Source: Gammaproteobacteria bacterium UBA2955
GTDB lineage: Bacteria; Pseudomonadota; Gammaproteobacteria; Pseudomonadales; Azotimanducaceae
Assembly: GCA_002348825.1 (NCBI GenBank)
Contig: DEBN01000185.1
Coordinates: 1-14,940 of the forward strand
Length of the DNA: 14,940 nt
Direction of reading: 5' to 3'
Made by a program: the position numbers and the translations under genes. Below, piece by piece: positions 1 through 7,906 of this stretch. Within the stretch, counting starts at the first letter, position 1. Each line of letters begins with the position of its first letter. Under the pieces are notes generated by a model. The model ran no database searches and was not told the DNA's origin. It was given only the letters and a program-made list of their open reading frames with translations.

Positions 1-297
1 GGGCGTCTAGTGAACTTGGGCAATGCCATGGGGCACCCCTCGCGGATCATGGACGGGTCCTTTGCCAACCAGGTGCTGGCGCAAATGCACTTATTCGAAC
101 AGGCCTGGGCCGATCAGCCGGAAAATCAGCGCCAGCCTGTTACCGTAGAAGTGCTGCCGAAGAAGCTCGACGAAGAAGTAGCGGAACTCATGGTCGCTGG
201 TTTTGGTGGCGTAATGACTAGACTGACCCAGCATCAAGCCGACTACATCGGCGTCAGCACCGAGGGCCCGTTTAAAAACGAGAGCTATAAATACTAG
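1..297 (+). CDS. ahcY: Adenosylhomocysteinase, C-terminal fragment (cut by window edge)
   Basis: This is the last 98 or so codons of S-adenosylhomocysteine hydrolase, a cytosolic NAD-dependent enzyme that splits S-adenosylhomocysteine into adenosine and homocysteine in the activated methyl cycle. The fragment opens with [14 protein letters not shown], the conserved segment near the NAD site. It also has the family's FANQVLAQ and the basic, tyrosine-ending tail (FKNESYKY) that closes these enzymes and contributes to the neighbouring subunit's cofactor pocket. The reading frame is open to base 1, so the gene begins outside the window; the GTG at base 10 is an internal valine, not a start. The next gene is tesB, 205 bases away, so metF, a common neighbour in related genomes, is not directly downstream. 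Identification is confident. Confidence 0.95.
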   Translation, partial: GRLVNLGNAMGHPSRIMDGSFANQVLAQMHLFEQAWADQPENQRQPVTVEVLPKKLDEEVAELMVAGFGGVMTRLTQHQADYIGVSTEGPFKNESYKY

Positions 298-345
298 TCC
301 GCGATAGGCGCGGCAAAGCAGCCGCCTTACGCGCTTACCGCTAAA

Positions 346-377
346 CCCTACCCCTACCCCAGCCGCTGCTGGGGTAG
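346..377. repeat. Perfect 10-bp inverted repeat and C-rich tract downstream of ahcY
   Basis: CTACCCCAGC (354-363), a four-base loop CGCT, then GCTGGGGTAG (368-377) form a perfect hairpin. It lies 56 bases after the ahcY stop. No T-run follows on the forward strand (the next bases are GCCGCAAAACC), so it is not a classical intrinsic terminator. It could still act as a transcript 3' end stabiliser or a Rho-linked pause. The left arm overlaps a C-rich repeat (346-360), which reads as GGGG-TA-GGGG-TA-GGG on the reverse strand. The rest of the 298-502 gap shows no convincing gene or riboswitch. Confidence 0.6.
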
Positions 378-502
378 GCCGCAAAACCTGCGCCGTATAA
401 ATACCCAATATTACGCGGATAACCTTGACCGCAGAGCAAGCAGACTCAACACTGGCGCTGCGCAAAAACCACCCAACCTAATCGAGCCCCGGCACAGAGC
501 GT

Positions 503-1369
503 ATGCAGCCTTTAAACAAAATTATCGAAATTCTCGACCTCGAGGAAATTGAGCAAAATCACTATCTCGCCACCAGCCCGAATGAGGGATGGCAACGGAT
601 TTACGGTGGCCAGGTGATCGGGCAGGCGCTAGTGGCCGCTTCTCGAACCGTAGAGGACGACCGCCAAGCACACAGCCTGCATGGCTACTTCTTGCGCGCC
701 GGAGATAAAGAAAAACCCATTCTTTACAAAGTCGATCGTATTCGCGATGGCAAGAGCTTTACTACCCGGCGGGTCATGGCCGTTCAACATGGTCAAGCCA
801 TCTTCACTATGTCGATCTCTTTTCAGGTGCACGAGGACGGCTTGTCGCACCACTTTCAGATGCCAGAAGTCACAACGCCAGATCAGTTACTCGGCGAAGA
901 TGAGATTCGCGCCGAACAAGCGAAGACTTGGCCGCTGGAATTTCAGGAATCTTTCACCGGCTCATCTGCTATCGAACTGCGTCCGATAGAACCACTGGAT
1001 ATGTTAAATCCGAAAAAAACTGAACCCGTACAGCGTTGCTGGATGCGCTGCGGCGAACGGCTCCCCGATGACCCGCGACTGCATCAGTGCGTACTCGCCT
1101 ACTTATCCGATTGGTCGCTACTGGACACTGCAACGCGGCCCCATGGCATAAGCTTTGTGCAGGACAACATTCAAGTGGCCAGCCTAGATCATGCCATGTG
1201 GTTTCATCGGCCGTTCCGCGCCGACGAGTGGCTGTTGTATGACCAAGACAGCCCCAGCGCCAGCGGCGCACGCGGTTTTAATCGTGGCCTAATCTATAAT
1301 CAGGCGGGCGAGCTAGTGGCATCTACCACTCAGGAAGGTCTGATGCGGGTGCACGCGGATAGCCGTTAG
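503..1369 (+). CDS. tesB: Acyl-CoA thioesterase II
   Basis: Cytosolic enzyme that hydrolyses medium- and long-chain acyl-CoA to free fatty acid and CoA. The 288 residues match the length of E. coli TesB (about 286). Two hot-dog domains are recognisable: an N-terminal one with GGQVIGQAL (35-43) and HSLHGYFLRAGD (57-68), and a C-terminal one with YLSDWSLLD (200-208), SLDHAMWFHRPF (227-238) and STTQEGLMR (274-282). By alignment from memory with E. coli TesB (Asp204, Thr228, Gln278), the catalytic set here is Asp203, Ser227 and Gln277. The Thr-to-Ser change is conservative. The ATG at 503 gives the family-typical N-terminus; only a weak AGAG lies upstream as ribosome binding site. The gene converges with the zinc-finger gene, leaving 24 bases between the two stops and no clear terminator. 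Confidence 0.95.
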   Translation: MQPLNKIIEILDLEEIEQNHYLATSPNEGWQRIYGGQVIGQALVAASRTVEDDRQAHSLHGYFLRAGDKEKPILYKVDRIRDGKSFTTRRVMAVQHGQAIFTMSISFQVHEDGLSHHFQMPEVTTPDQLLGEDEIRAEQAKTWPLEFQESFTGSSAIELRPIEPLDMLNPKKTEPVQRCWMRCGERLPDDPRLHQCVLAYLSDWSLLDTATRPHGISFVQDNIQVASLDHAMWFHRPFRADEWLLYDQDSPSASGARGFNRGLIYNQAGELVASTTQEGLMRVHADSR

Positions 1370-1393
1370 GGCTAGCGAGCGCTGGGGTCGGCT

Positions 1394-1732
1394 TTACCAG
1401 CCTTGTTCGCTACGCTCAGCGCAGCGGATGCAGGTCGGCACCGCCGGATCCAGCTCCAAGCGCCGTGGATTAATGCATTCATCACACACCTGACACAGCC
1501 CAAAGGTATTGTCCTCAAGCCTCTGCAGCGCCATCTCTATTCTTTGCAGTTGTTGTTTGCGGCGATTCACCGCCGTCTGAGCCATAGCTTGAGCCTGCAT
1601 GGCGTCCATTCTCGACAGCCGTCCCACTTTGGACTGATCAAGTTCCACCACGGCGGCCTGAGCATCCGTCGTTGCCGCATTGGCCAATACGGCTTCGCGC
1701 ATCTGTCGCAGCTGTTCACGGTAATCGTGCAT
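1394..1732 (-). CDS. DksA/TraR-family C4 zinc-finger protein
   Basis: A 112-residue protein read from the ATG at 1732. The N-terminal two thirds are predicted as alpha helix rich in Gln, Arg and Met (about residues 1-74), as in the coiled-coil arm of DksA relatives. A C-terminal zinc finger follows: CQVC (80-83) and CIRC (101-104), a CX2C-X17-CX2C pattern with the family's FGLC and INPRRLE-type spacing. DksA relatives bind in the RNA polymerase secondary channel and alter initiation, or act as small zinc-dependent regulators. True DksA is longer (about 150 residues). The frame stays open to 1840, but the extra 36 residues are Arg/Trp-rich and unlike the family, so I reject that longer start. 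The start codon has no strong ribosome binding site. It is divergent from the moxR gene. Target unknown. Confidence 0.85.
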   Translation of the reverse strand: MHDYREQLRQMREAVLANAATTDAQAAVVELDQSKVGRLSRMDAMQAQAMAQTAVNRRKQQLQRIEMALQRLEDNTFGLCQVCDECINPRRLELDPAVPTCIRCAERSEQGW

Positions 1733-1833
1733 ACGTGCGAGTCTGACAGATCCAAAAAACCAGCGCCAACGTCGCACTTCGCGCCCAAGGTCAAGCCTAT
1801 ACATATGAAAATGCCCAAGTGATAATGTTCGAC

Positions 1834-1858
1834 TTCGCACTGGTGGAGCAGGTGCGAA
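1834..1858. promoter_or_regulatory. Inverted repeat in the zinc-finger/moxR divergent intergenic region
   Basis: TTCGCAC (1834-1840) and GTGCGAA (1852-1858) are perfect 7-base arms separated by 11 bases. The dyad sits inside the 224-base gap between the divergent zinc-finger gene (start 1732) and moxR (start 1957). The centre-to-centre spacing of 18 bases is near two helical turns, which would suit a dimeric regulator. A regulatory role is inferred from position and symmetry only. I could not settle on convincing -35/-10 pairs for either gene. Confidence 0.35.
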
Positions 1859-1956
1859 TCCATGACCTTCGCTTTGCCTTTGGCCCTACCGCTACGCTGT
1901 CGCCGAAGCTGCCTTTTTTTGGTCTGCCCACAATTGAATGTGCTTACGGGAGAAGT

Positions 1957-2895
1957 ATGGCTGACATTGAGACGATTGCCGCATCGGTTGCAACACTAAA
2001 GGACGGCTTCGAGGAGCACCGCTACATATGCAGTGATGAAATTGCCACAGCAGTGTTTCTCGCCTATCAGCTGCGGAAACCCGTCCTGATCGAAGGCCCG
2101 CCTGGCGTAGGCAAGACCGAACTGGCGAAAACCGCCGCAGAAATGTTCAGCCTGCCACTGGTGCGCTTGCAATGTTACGAAGGTCTGGATGAGTCAAAAG
2201 CCATCTATGAATGGAAATACGGTAAGCAATTGCTGTACACCCAAGTGCTCAAAGAAGCCCTAGATGAAGTTTTACAAGGGGCCAAGGGCTTTGCTCAATC
2301 TGTGACCAAACTGCACGAGTTTGGCGACATCTTCTTTTCAGAGGAGTTTTTGGAACCGCGGCCGCTACTGAAAGCGTTGCGCGAGGAAAACGGCTGCGTG
2401 CTGTTGATCGATGAAATCGACAAAGCCGACCATGAATTCGAGTCGCTGCTGCTGGAAATCCTCTCGGATTATCAGGTGTCTATTCCAGAAATTGGCACTA
2501 TTAAAGCCGCAGCCGAGCCGCCAATTGTATTTCTGACTTCGAACAATACCCGTGAAATTTCCGACGCACTGAAACGTCGTTGCTTGCATCTTTACATCCC
2601 TTTTCCAGATGTGGAGGTGGAAAGCAAAATCATTGGCGCGCGGGTACCCGATGTGCCGCCAGAACTGCAACGCCAGTTAGTGGAATTCATTCACGAACTG
2701 CGCAATTTAGATCTAAAAAAACTCCCCGCGATTTCCGAGACCATCGACTGGGCGCGAACACTGGTGTTATTGCACGCCGAAAGTCTCGAGCCACAGCTGG
2801 TCAAAGACACCTTGAACGTCATTCTTAAGTTCCAAGAGGACATCGACAATGTGCACAGCGAAGTCAACTCCCTCACGGCAAAGATTGCCAAGTGA
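1957..2895 (+). CDS. MoxR-type AAA+ ATPase
   Basis: A 312-residue cytosolic AAA+ ATPase of the MoxR group. Walker A is GPPGVGKT (47-54), Walker B is VLLIDEID (148-155), sensor 1 is TSNNTRE (194-200), and ALKRRC (204-209) carries the arginine-finger region. MoxR ATPases act with a VWA-domain partner as chaperones that remodel proteins or insert metal cofactors; CoxD with CoxE for CO dehydrogenase and RavA with ViaA are known examples. Here the partner follows 11 bases downstream. I chose ATG 1957 because GGGAG (1948-1952) lies just upstream and the family starts shortly before the ATPase core. A longer frame from 1819 would add 46 residues unlike the family. No client such as a dehydrogenase subunit is encoded nearby; the genes following the pair are an oligopeptide importer. 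Confidence 0.92.
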   Translation: MADIETIAASVATLKDGFEEHRYICSDEIATAVFLAYQLRKPVLIEGPPGVGKTELAKTAAEMFSLPLVRLQCYEGLDESKAIYEWKYGKQLLYTQVLKEALDEVLQGAKGFAQSVTKLHEFGDIFFSEEFLEPRPLLKALREENGCVLLIDEIDKADHEFESLLLEILSDYQVSIPEIGTIKAAAEPPIVFLTSNNTREISDALKRRCLHLYIPFPDVEVESKIIGARVPDVPPELQRQLVEFIHELRNLDLKKLPAISETIDWARTLVLLHAESLEPQLVKDTLNVILKFQEDIDNVHSEVNSLTAKIAK

Positions 2896-2906
2896 GACTC
2901 CGCTAG

Positions 2907-4412
2907 GTGAACGCGCAAACCACAGACCGCACGATCAGCAACTTTATCCGCGCACTGCGTAACGCGGACGTTCGCGTGTCCACCGCAGAAACTCTGGACG
3001 CGCTGAGCGCCGTAGAACTCGTGGGTTACGATGACAGAGACTACCTAAAGCGCACTCTGTCGTTAGTACTGCCAAAAACTGCAGATGAAAAGGTTACCTT
3101 CGACGCCTGCTTTGATCAGTTTTTTGCTTTCCAAGACGTACGCGGTGAAGCCGAGGACGCGCTGGGCGAGAGCGGCGATGCGGAAGCTCAAGAAAGTGAA
3201 GACGGCGGCGACGGTGAAGGTGGCGGCGCCGGTGGCGATCGGCAAGCGCAGCCCGGAGGCAAGCGCAAAAAAAGCAAGAGCAAGAATAAAAACAACCTCT
3301 TTGAAGAAGAGGAAGAAGAAGATCTCGGACCCGGCGACATGACCGACCCCAAGTCTGCCTTGGGAAAACTGCTCATGGCCAACTCTCGGGTCGAGCTGGC
3401 TGTGCAAATGTCCGCTGCTGGCGAAGCCGTAAATATTCGAGAAATCCAGATCTTCACGCAAAAAGGCCTATACGCGCGTCGCATCATGGATCAGATGGGC
3501 CTAGCGGATTTGAATCAGGAAATCGCCGATCTGCGGCAAGCGCCTGCGGTGCCCGCACGGCGACTCGGTCAACAACTCAAGGCACGCCGCGACTTCCTGC
3601 GCGAGCAAGTGCGTGACTATGTGGAACAACAGTTTCTCTTAAATGCGGATGTCTCGGGTAAGCGCCTCCGTGAAGAGCTTCTGCGCAAAGTAAAATTATC
3701 GAATGTAGAACATCGAAATTTTCGTCTGATCCAAGAGATCGTCTATAAAATGGCGAAAAAACTTAGCACCCTGCACAGTCGGCGCAAAAAAGTATTCAAG
3801 CGCGGACAACTGAATATTTCACGCACTTTGCGCAACAATATGTCGTACGACGGCGCAATTTTTAATCTGCACTGGAAGTCGGTCAAAGTGGATCGGCCCA
3901 AGGTGTTCGCCATTTGCGACGTTTCCGGGTCGGTCGCAAATTACGCTAGATTTATGCTGATGTTCTTGTACAGCCTCGATGAGGTTATGCCCAAAGTCCG
4001 CAGCTTCGCCTTCTCGTCGGATCTGGCGGAGGTTACCGAACTGTTCAATCGAAACAAAATAGAAGACGCCATCGCCAAAACCTTGCGCGACTACAGCGGT
4101 GGCTCAACAGACTATGGCCAGGCCTTGCTGGACTTTAAGAAACTCTGTTTAGACGACATCGACAACCGCACCACAATTATCATTCTTGGCGATGCGCGGA
4201 ATAATTTTGGTGAAGCCCATGCCGAAGTGCTCAAGGAACTCTATGATCGTTCTAAGCGTGTAATCTGGTTGAACCCCGAAGCGCGCTTGGCATGGAACAC
4301 GGGTGATTCCGAGATGCGCAAATACGGTGCCTACTCACACCAAGTTGAAGAATGTAATTCATTAATGCATTTAGAGCGGGTGGTGGGTAATCTGCTCCGG
4401 CAAACAAACTGA
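2907..4412 (+). CDS. VWA-domain protein, CoxE-like partner of MoxR
   Basis: A 501-residue protein starting with GTG at 2907, 11 bases after the moxR stop. An N-terminal helical part (1-78) resembles the start of CoxE-like proteins. A low-complexity linker follows (about 80-145): acidic and glycine-rich, then a lysine/serine block, then a run of six glutamates (133-138). The C-terminal half (about 150-501) is the CoxE-like region. Its VWA domain has a complete metal-ion-dependent adhesion site: DVSGS (338-342), Thr401 in GGSTDYG and Asp429 in GDAR. The end (WLNPEARLAWNTGDSEM) matches the conserved CoxE tail as I know it. No signal peptide or membrane segment is present, so it acts in the cytosol. 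By family it would bind the MoxR ring and present or recognise the client. The oppA start lies only 23 bases downstream, suggesting co-transcription. The ribosome binding site is weak and translation may be coupled. Confidence 0.9.
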   Translation: MNAQTTDRTISNFIRALRNADVRVSTAETLDALSAVELVGYDDRDYLKRTLSLVLPKTADEKVTFDACFDQFFAFQDVRGEAEDALGESGDAEAQESEDGGDGEGGGAGGDRQAQPGGKRKKSKSKNKNNLFEEEEEEDLGPGDMTDPKSALGKLLMANSRVELAVQMSAAGEAVNIREIQIFTQKGLYARRIMDQMGLADLNQEIADLRQAPAVPARRLGQQLKARRDFLREQVRDYVEQQFLLNADVSGKRLREELLRKVKLSNVEHRNFRLIQEIVYKMAKKLSTLHSRRKKVFKRGQLNISRTLRNNMSYDGAIFNLHWKSVKVDRPKVFAICDVSGSVANYARFMLMFLYSLDEVMPKVRSFAFSSDLAEVTELFNRNKIEDAIAKTLRDYSGGSTDYGQALLDFKKLCLDDIDNRTTIIILGDARNNFGEAHAEVLKELYDRSKRVIWLNPEARLAWNTGDSEMRKYGAYSHQVEECNSLMHLERVVGNLLRQTN

Positions 4413-4435
4413 GCAATACACAGTAGTCAAAATTT

Positions 4436-6079
4436 ATGCGAAGTACTTTCTCAAGAGCGCTTGTGGCGATGCTGGCGCTGACCCTGACAGCGTGCGGCAG
4501 CGGCGAAAAAAATGTGGTTTCTGGCAATCAAACTGGCTACCTGCACTACGGTAACGGCGCCGAGCCGCAAGGTATCGATCCTCATCTGGTAACCGGGGTT
4601 CCCGAAAGCCGCATCGTTCATGCGCTCTTTGAGGGCCTAACCGTTAAAAATCCCATAACCCTCGAACCCGAACCTGGGGTTGCCGAGCGATGGGAAATTT
4701 CACCAGACGGCACTGTCTATACATTTTTCATTAACCCCCTCGCGAAGTGGAGCAACGGCGAATCGATCACCGCTTCGGATTATGTCTGGTCTTGGGAGCG
4801 CGCTCTGCATCCCGAAACCGGCTCACTCTACGCATACATGCTCTTTCCAGTAGTGAATGCGGAGAAATTTGCATCGGGAGAGATCGACGACTTCGCACAG
4901 GTTGGCATCAAAAGTATTGATGCGAACACGCTACGCATCACCTTGAACGCACCAACCCCCTATTTTCTACAGCTGATGGATCATTACAGCACCTTTGCTG
5001 TGCATCCCGAGACACTGCTTAAGTTCGGCGGTATGAGCGATCGCTTTACACCTTGGACGCGGGTCGAAAACATCGTCAGCAATGGCGCCTTTACGCTCAA
5101 AGAGTGGTCGCTTAATCGGCAGATAAAAGTCGAAAAGAACCCCCACTACTGGGACAAATCCAAGGTTGCGCTCGAAGGTGTTTACTTTTACCCAACCGAG
5201 AACACAGTGAGCGAGGAGAGGATGTTTCGTTCGGAGCAGCTGCACGTCTCCCAGGGCATACCGATCGGCAAAATCCCCAGCTATCGGGCAATAGCGAATT
5301 CCCCCTACGTACAAGCGCCATATCTCGGTACGTACTACTATCTACTCAACACAAAAAAACCGCCAGTGGACGACGTGCGCGTCAGAAAAGCACTGGCATA
5401 CTCCGTCGACCGGGACAAGCTCACCCGCACAGTGCTTCGGGATACCGCGATCCCCGCCTACAGCATTACTCCACCTGATACCCTAGGCTATAACCCACCG
5501 AAGCTATTTTCCTTCGATCCCGAAAAGGCTCGAGCACTTCTGGCAGAAGCAGGATATCCGGGAGGAGCCGGATGGCCAGGTCTTGAGATCACTTACAATA
5601 CCCAAGAGGACCACCGAAAGATCGCAGTAGCGGTGCAGCAAATGTGGAAGGATGAGCTGGGAATCGATGTCTCCATTACCAATCAGGAATGGAAGGTCTA
5701 TCTAAATACAGTTTCACAAGGCGATTTTCAGGTGGCGCGACGCGGCTGGATTGGCGATTACGTCGACGCCAACAACTTTCTTGACCTATTCCTGGCAAAC
5801 GGCGGTAACAACAACACGGGCTACGCAAATGCCGAGTTCGACGACATCATACTCAATCAGGCACCCAAGGCGGGTTCACGTGAGAAACGCTATCAACTTT
5901 TTTACCAAGCCGAAACGATGATGATGGAAGAGATGCCGATCATTCCTTTTTACACTTACACCAGCAAACGCCTAATTCATCCGAGCGTGAGCGGTATTTA
6001 TCCAAACCTGATGGACTCGTTGAACTTAAAGTACGTTCGCTTAGATCCAAACCAGCGCCTCGACCTTATTCCCGAATAG
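4436..6079 (+). CDS. oppA: Oligopeptide ABC transporter substrate-binding lipoprotein
   Basis: A 547-residue family-5 extracellular solute-binding protein, close to E. coli OppA in length (543). The N-terminus is a lipoprotein signal: basic MRSTFSR, a hydrophobic stretch and the lipobox LTAC with Cys20, so the mature protein should be lipid-anchored in the periplasm. OppA features include EPQGIDPHL (about 44-52), ALFEGL, WEISPDGTVYTF, KWSNGESITASDYVWSWERAL and VRKALAYSVDRD. They suggest a peptide ligand of broad specificity, though the ligand cannot be read from sequence. It opens the opp cluster, 23 bases after the VWA gene and one base before oppB. No recognisable Shine-Dalgarno precedes the ATG, and the gap is too short for an obvious separate promoter, although one could sit inside the VWA gene. 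Confidence 0.93.
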   Translation: MRSTFSRALVAMLALTLTACGSGEKNVVSGNQTGYLHYGNGAEPQGIDPHLVTGVPESRIVHALFEGLTVKNPITLEPEPGVAERWEISPDGTVYTFFINPLAKWSNGESITASDYVWSWERALHPETGSLYAYMLFPVVNAEKFASGEIDDFAQVGIKSIDANTLRITLNAPTPYFLQLMDHYSTFAVHPETLLKFGGMSDRFTPWTRVENIVSNGAFTLKEWSLNRQIKVEKNPHYWDKSKVALEGVYFYPTENTVSEERMFRSEQLHVSQGIPIGKIPSYRAIANSPYVQAPYLGTYYYLLNTKKPPVDDVRVRKALAYSVDRDKLTRTVLRDTAIPAYSITPPDTLGYNPPKLFSFDPEKARALLAEAGYPGGAGWPGLEITYNTQEDHRKIAVAVQQMWKDELGIDVSITNQEWKVYLNTVSQGDFQVARRGWIGDYVDANNFLDLFLANGGNNNTGYANAEFDDIILNQAPKAGSREKRYQLFYQAETMMMEEMPIIPFYTYTSKRLIHPSVSGIYPNLMDSLNLKYVRLDPNQRLDLIPE

Positions 6080-6080
6080 C

Positions 6081-7016
6081 ATGCTCAAGTTCATTCTGCT
6101 GCGCGTTATTCAGGCGATCCCTGTCGTCTTGGCGGTCATAACCGTGACCTTCTTCTTGGTGCGCGCAGCCCCCGGTGGACCATTTGACAGCGAAAAGGCC
6201 GTTCTGCCTGAGGTAAAAAAGGCACTAGAGGCTCAATATAAGCTCGATGAGCCCCTGACCGATCAATATTTCGGGTATCTGGGCGATTTGGCCGACGGCG
6301 ACCTCGGTCCCTCTTTCAAATACCCCGGCAGGAGCGTCAACGAGATCCTTGCGAGCGGTCTCCCTGTCACCGCCGAGCTGGGGGTATACGCACTTTGCTT
6401 TGCGCTATTTATCGGGGTTTTTGCCGGCGTATTAGCCGCGCTGCGCCCAAATACCCAGCAAGATTACGTACCAATGTCCCTCGCCATGATTGGCATATGC
6501 ATGCCCTCATTCCTGCTCGGACCACTCTTGATTCTGGTCTTTGGCATCTTTTTGGAATGGTTGCCGATCTCAGGTTGGGGAGATCTACCGGGCGATAAAA
6601 TTCTACCCTCCGTCACTCTTGGGTCTGCCTACGCCGCATACATCGCCAGGCTTAGCAGAGCCGGCATGTTAGAAATTCTGTCACAAGATTATATAAGAAC
6701 GGCGCGGGCCAAAGGGGCCTCGGACCCGCGGGTTGTCTTCAAGCACGCCTTGCGCGGCGGCCTCATCCCCGTTGTAGCATTCTTAGGCCCAGCCTTTGCT
6801 GGCCTGTTGGCGGGCTCTTTCGTGGTGGAAACGATATTTCAAATCCCCGGATTGGGCCGCTTCTACGTGCAAGCAGCCTTCAATAGAGACTACACAATGA
6901 TTTTAGGGACTACGGTGTTTCTATCCGTATTGATCGTTGCATTTAATCTTATAAGCGACGTTCTAGCAGCCTGGATGGATCCTCGACTGCGTACCCAATT
7001 TGGTAAGGCCAACTAG
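6081..7016 (+). CDS. oppB: Oligopeptide ABC transporter permease OppB
   Basis: A 311-residue inner-membrane permease of the OppB/DppB group. It has an N-terminal membrane segment (about 8-28, after MLKFILLRVIQAIP) and the typical periplasmic stretch with AAPGGPFD. Five further hydrophobic segments lie in the second half. The cytoplasmic coupling loop DYIRTARAKG (203-212) is the EAA motif that docks on the ATPase. The conserved ending DPRLR (300-304) is present. It pairs with OppC to form the channel for peptides delivered by OppA. The ATG is one base after the oppA stop, and the gene's last base is the first base of the oppC start, so translation is probably coupled. Confidence 0.94.
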   Translation: MLKFILLRVIQAIPVVLAVITVTFFLVRAAPGGPFDSEKAVLPEVKKALEAQYKLDEPLTDQYFGYLGDLADGDLGPSFKYPGRSVNEILASGLPVTAELGVYALCFALFIGVFAGVLAALRPNTQQDYVPMSLAMIGICMPSFLLGPLLILVFGIFLEWLPISGWGDLPGDKILPSVTLGSAYAAYIARLSRAGMLEILSQDYIRTARAKGASDPRVVFKHALRGGLIPVVAFLGPAFAGLLAGSFVVETIFQIPGLGRFYVQAAFNRDYTMILGTTVFLSVLIVAFNLISDVLAAWMDPRLRTQFGKAN

Positions 7017-7903
7017 TGACTCTTTCATCCGATCATCCAGCTGACGAGGACATCGAGGCCTCATCCCTGTGGAGAGACGCGCGGCTGCGGCTGCAAAAAA
7101 ACCACCTGGCCGTGCTGGGCGCCATAACACTTGTGATCGTTATTCTGGCCGTATGCTTCGCGCCCTGGATCGCGCCCTACGAATATGACGCTCAGGATCT
7201 CGACCTAGGCGCTACCGCACCTTCCGCTGCCCACTGGTTTGGCACCGATATTTTCGGTCGCGATCTGCTCACGCAGATCCTGTACGGCGGCAGAATTTCT
7301 CTCGCAGTTGGTTTTATTGCCACCGCGGTGGCGCTCGTCATCGGCGTATCCTGGGGATCGATCGCTGGATATTGCGGCGGCCGTATCGACGCCGCCATGA
7401 TGCGTATCGTCGACGTCCTTTACGCGCTGCCGTTCATGATCTTCATTATCCTGCTTATGGTGGTGTTCGGTCGCAATATAATCCTGCTGTTTCTCGCGAT
7501 CGGTGCCGTCGAGTGGCTGACCATGGCACGCATTATGCGCACCCAAGTGCAATCCCTGAAACAAAAGGAGTTTGTCGAAGCGGCAACCGCAACCGGGCTG
7601 TCACCGCTGGTGATTCTATATCGGCATATCATCCCCAACGCCGTCGGCCCGATGATCGTTTACACCACTCTAACCATTCCGAGCGTTATGTTGCTGGAGG
7701 CCTTTTTAAGTTTTCTTGGATTGGGCATTCAACCGCCCGCGACCTCTTGGGGGCTGCTCATCAGTTACGGCGCCGAAACGATGGAGGAGTATCCATGGCT
7801 ACTCATTTTTCCGGGCGCAGCATTAACCCTAACCCTTTTCTCTTTGAATTTTCTCGGCGATGGGCTACGCGATGCATTAGACGTCCGCGGTTCCAAGGAT
7901 TAA
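7016..7903 (+). CDS. oppC: Oligopeptide ABC transporter permease OppC
   Basis: A 295-residue inner-membrane permease of the OppC/DppC group. It has the cytoplasmic N-terminal extension of the family, ending in LWRDARLRLQKN (18-29), then a first membrane segment (about 31-52). The subfamily signature HWFGTDIFGRDLLTQILYGGR follows at 73-93. Later come the EAA-type coupling loop EFVEAATATG (185-194) and LSFLGLGIQPP (231-241), typical of OppC. It starts at a GTG overlapping the oppB stop by one base. It is the second half of the import channel and feeds the fused ATPase downstream. Confidence 0.94.
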   Translation: MTLSSDHPADEDIEASSLWRDARLRLQKNHLAVLGAITLVIVILAVCFAPWIAPYEYDAQDLDLGATAPSAAHWFGTDIFGRDLLTQILYGGRISLAVGFIATAVALVIGVSWGSIAGYCGGRIDAAMMRIVDVLYALPFMIFIILLMVVFGRNIILLFLAIGAVEWLTMARIMRTQVQSLKQKEFVEAATATGLSPLVILYRHIIPNAVGPMIVYTTLTIPSVMLLEAFLSFLGLGIQPPATSWGLLISYGAETMEEYPWLLIFPGAALTLTLFSLNFLGDGLRDALDVRGSKD

Positions 7904-7906
7904 GTG

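Noticed and set aside
425..453. Sigma-70 promoter for tesB (TTGACC, 17-base spacer, AACACT)
   Set aside because: The -35 box is good, but the -10 box matches only three of six positions.
298..502. SAH or SAM riboswitch next to ahcY
   Set aside because: The region is downstream of ahcY rather than upstream, and I see no match to those consensus cores; only the hairpin is evident.
1886..1920. Terminator ending in the seven-T run upstream of moxR
   Set aside because: No stable stem could be paired in the bases before the T-run.
1819..1956. N-terminal extension of the MoxR protein by 46 residues
   Set aside because: A GGGAG motif precedes the ATG at 1957, and the extra residues do not resemble MoxR proteins.
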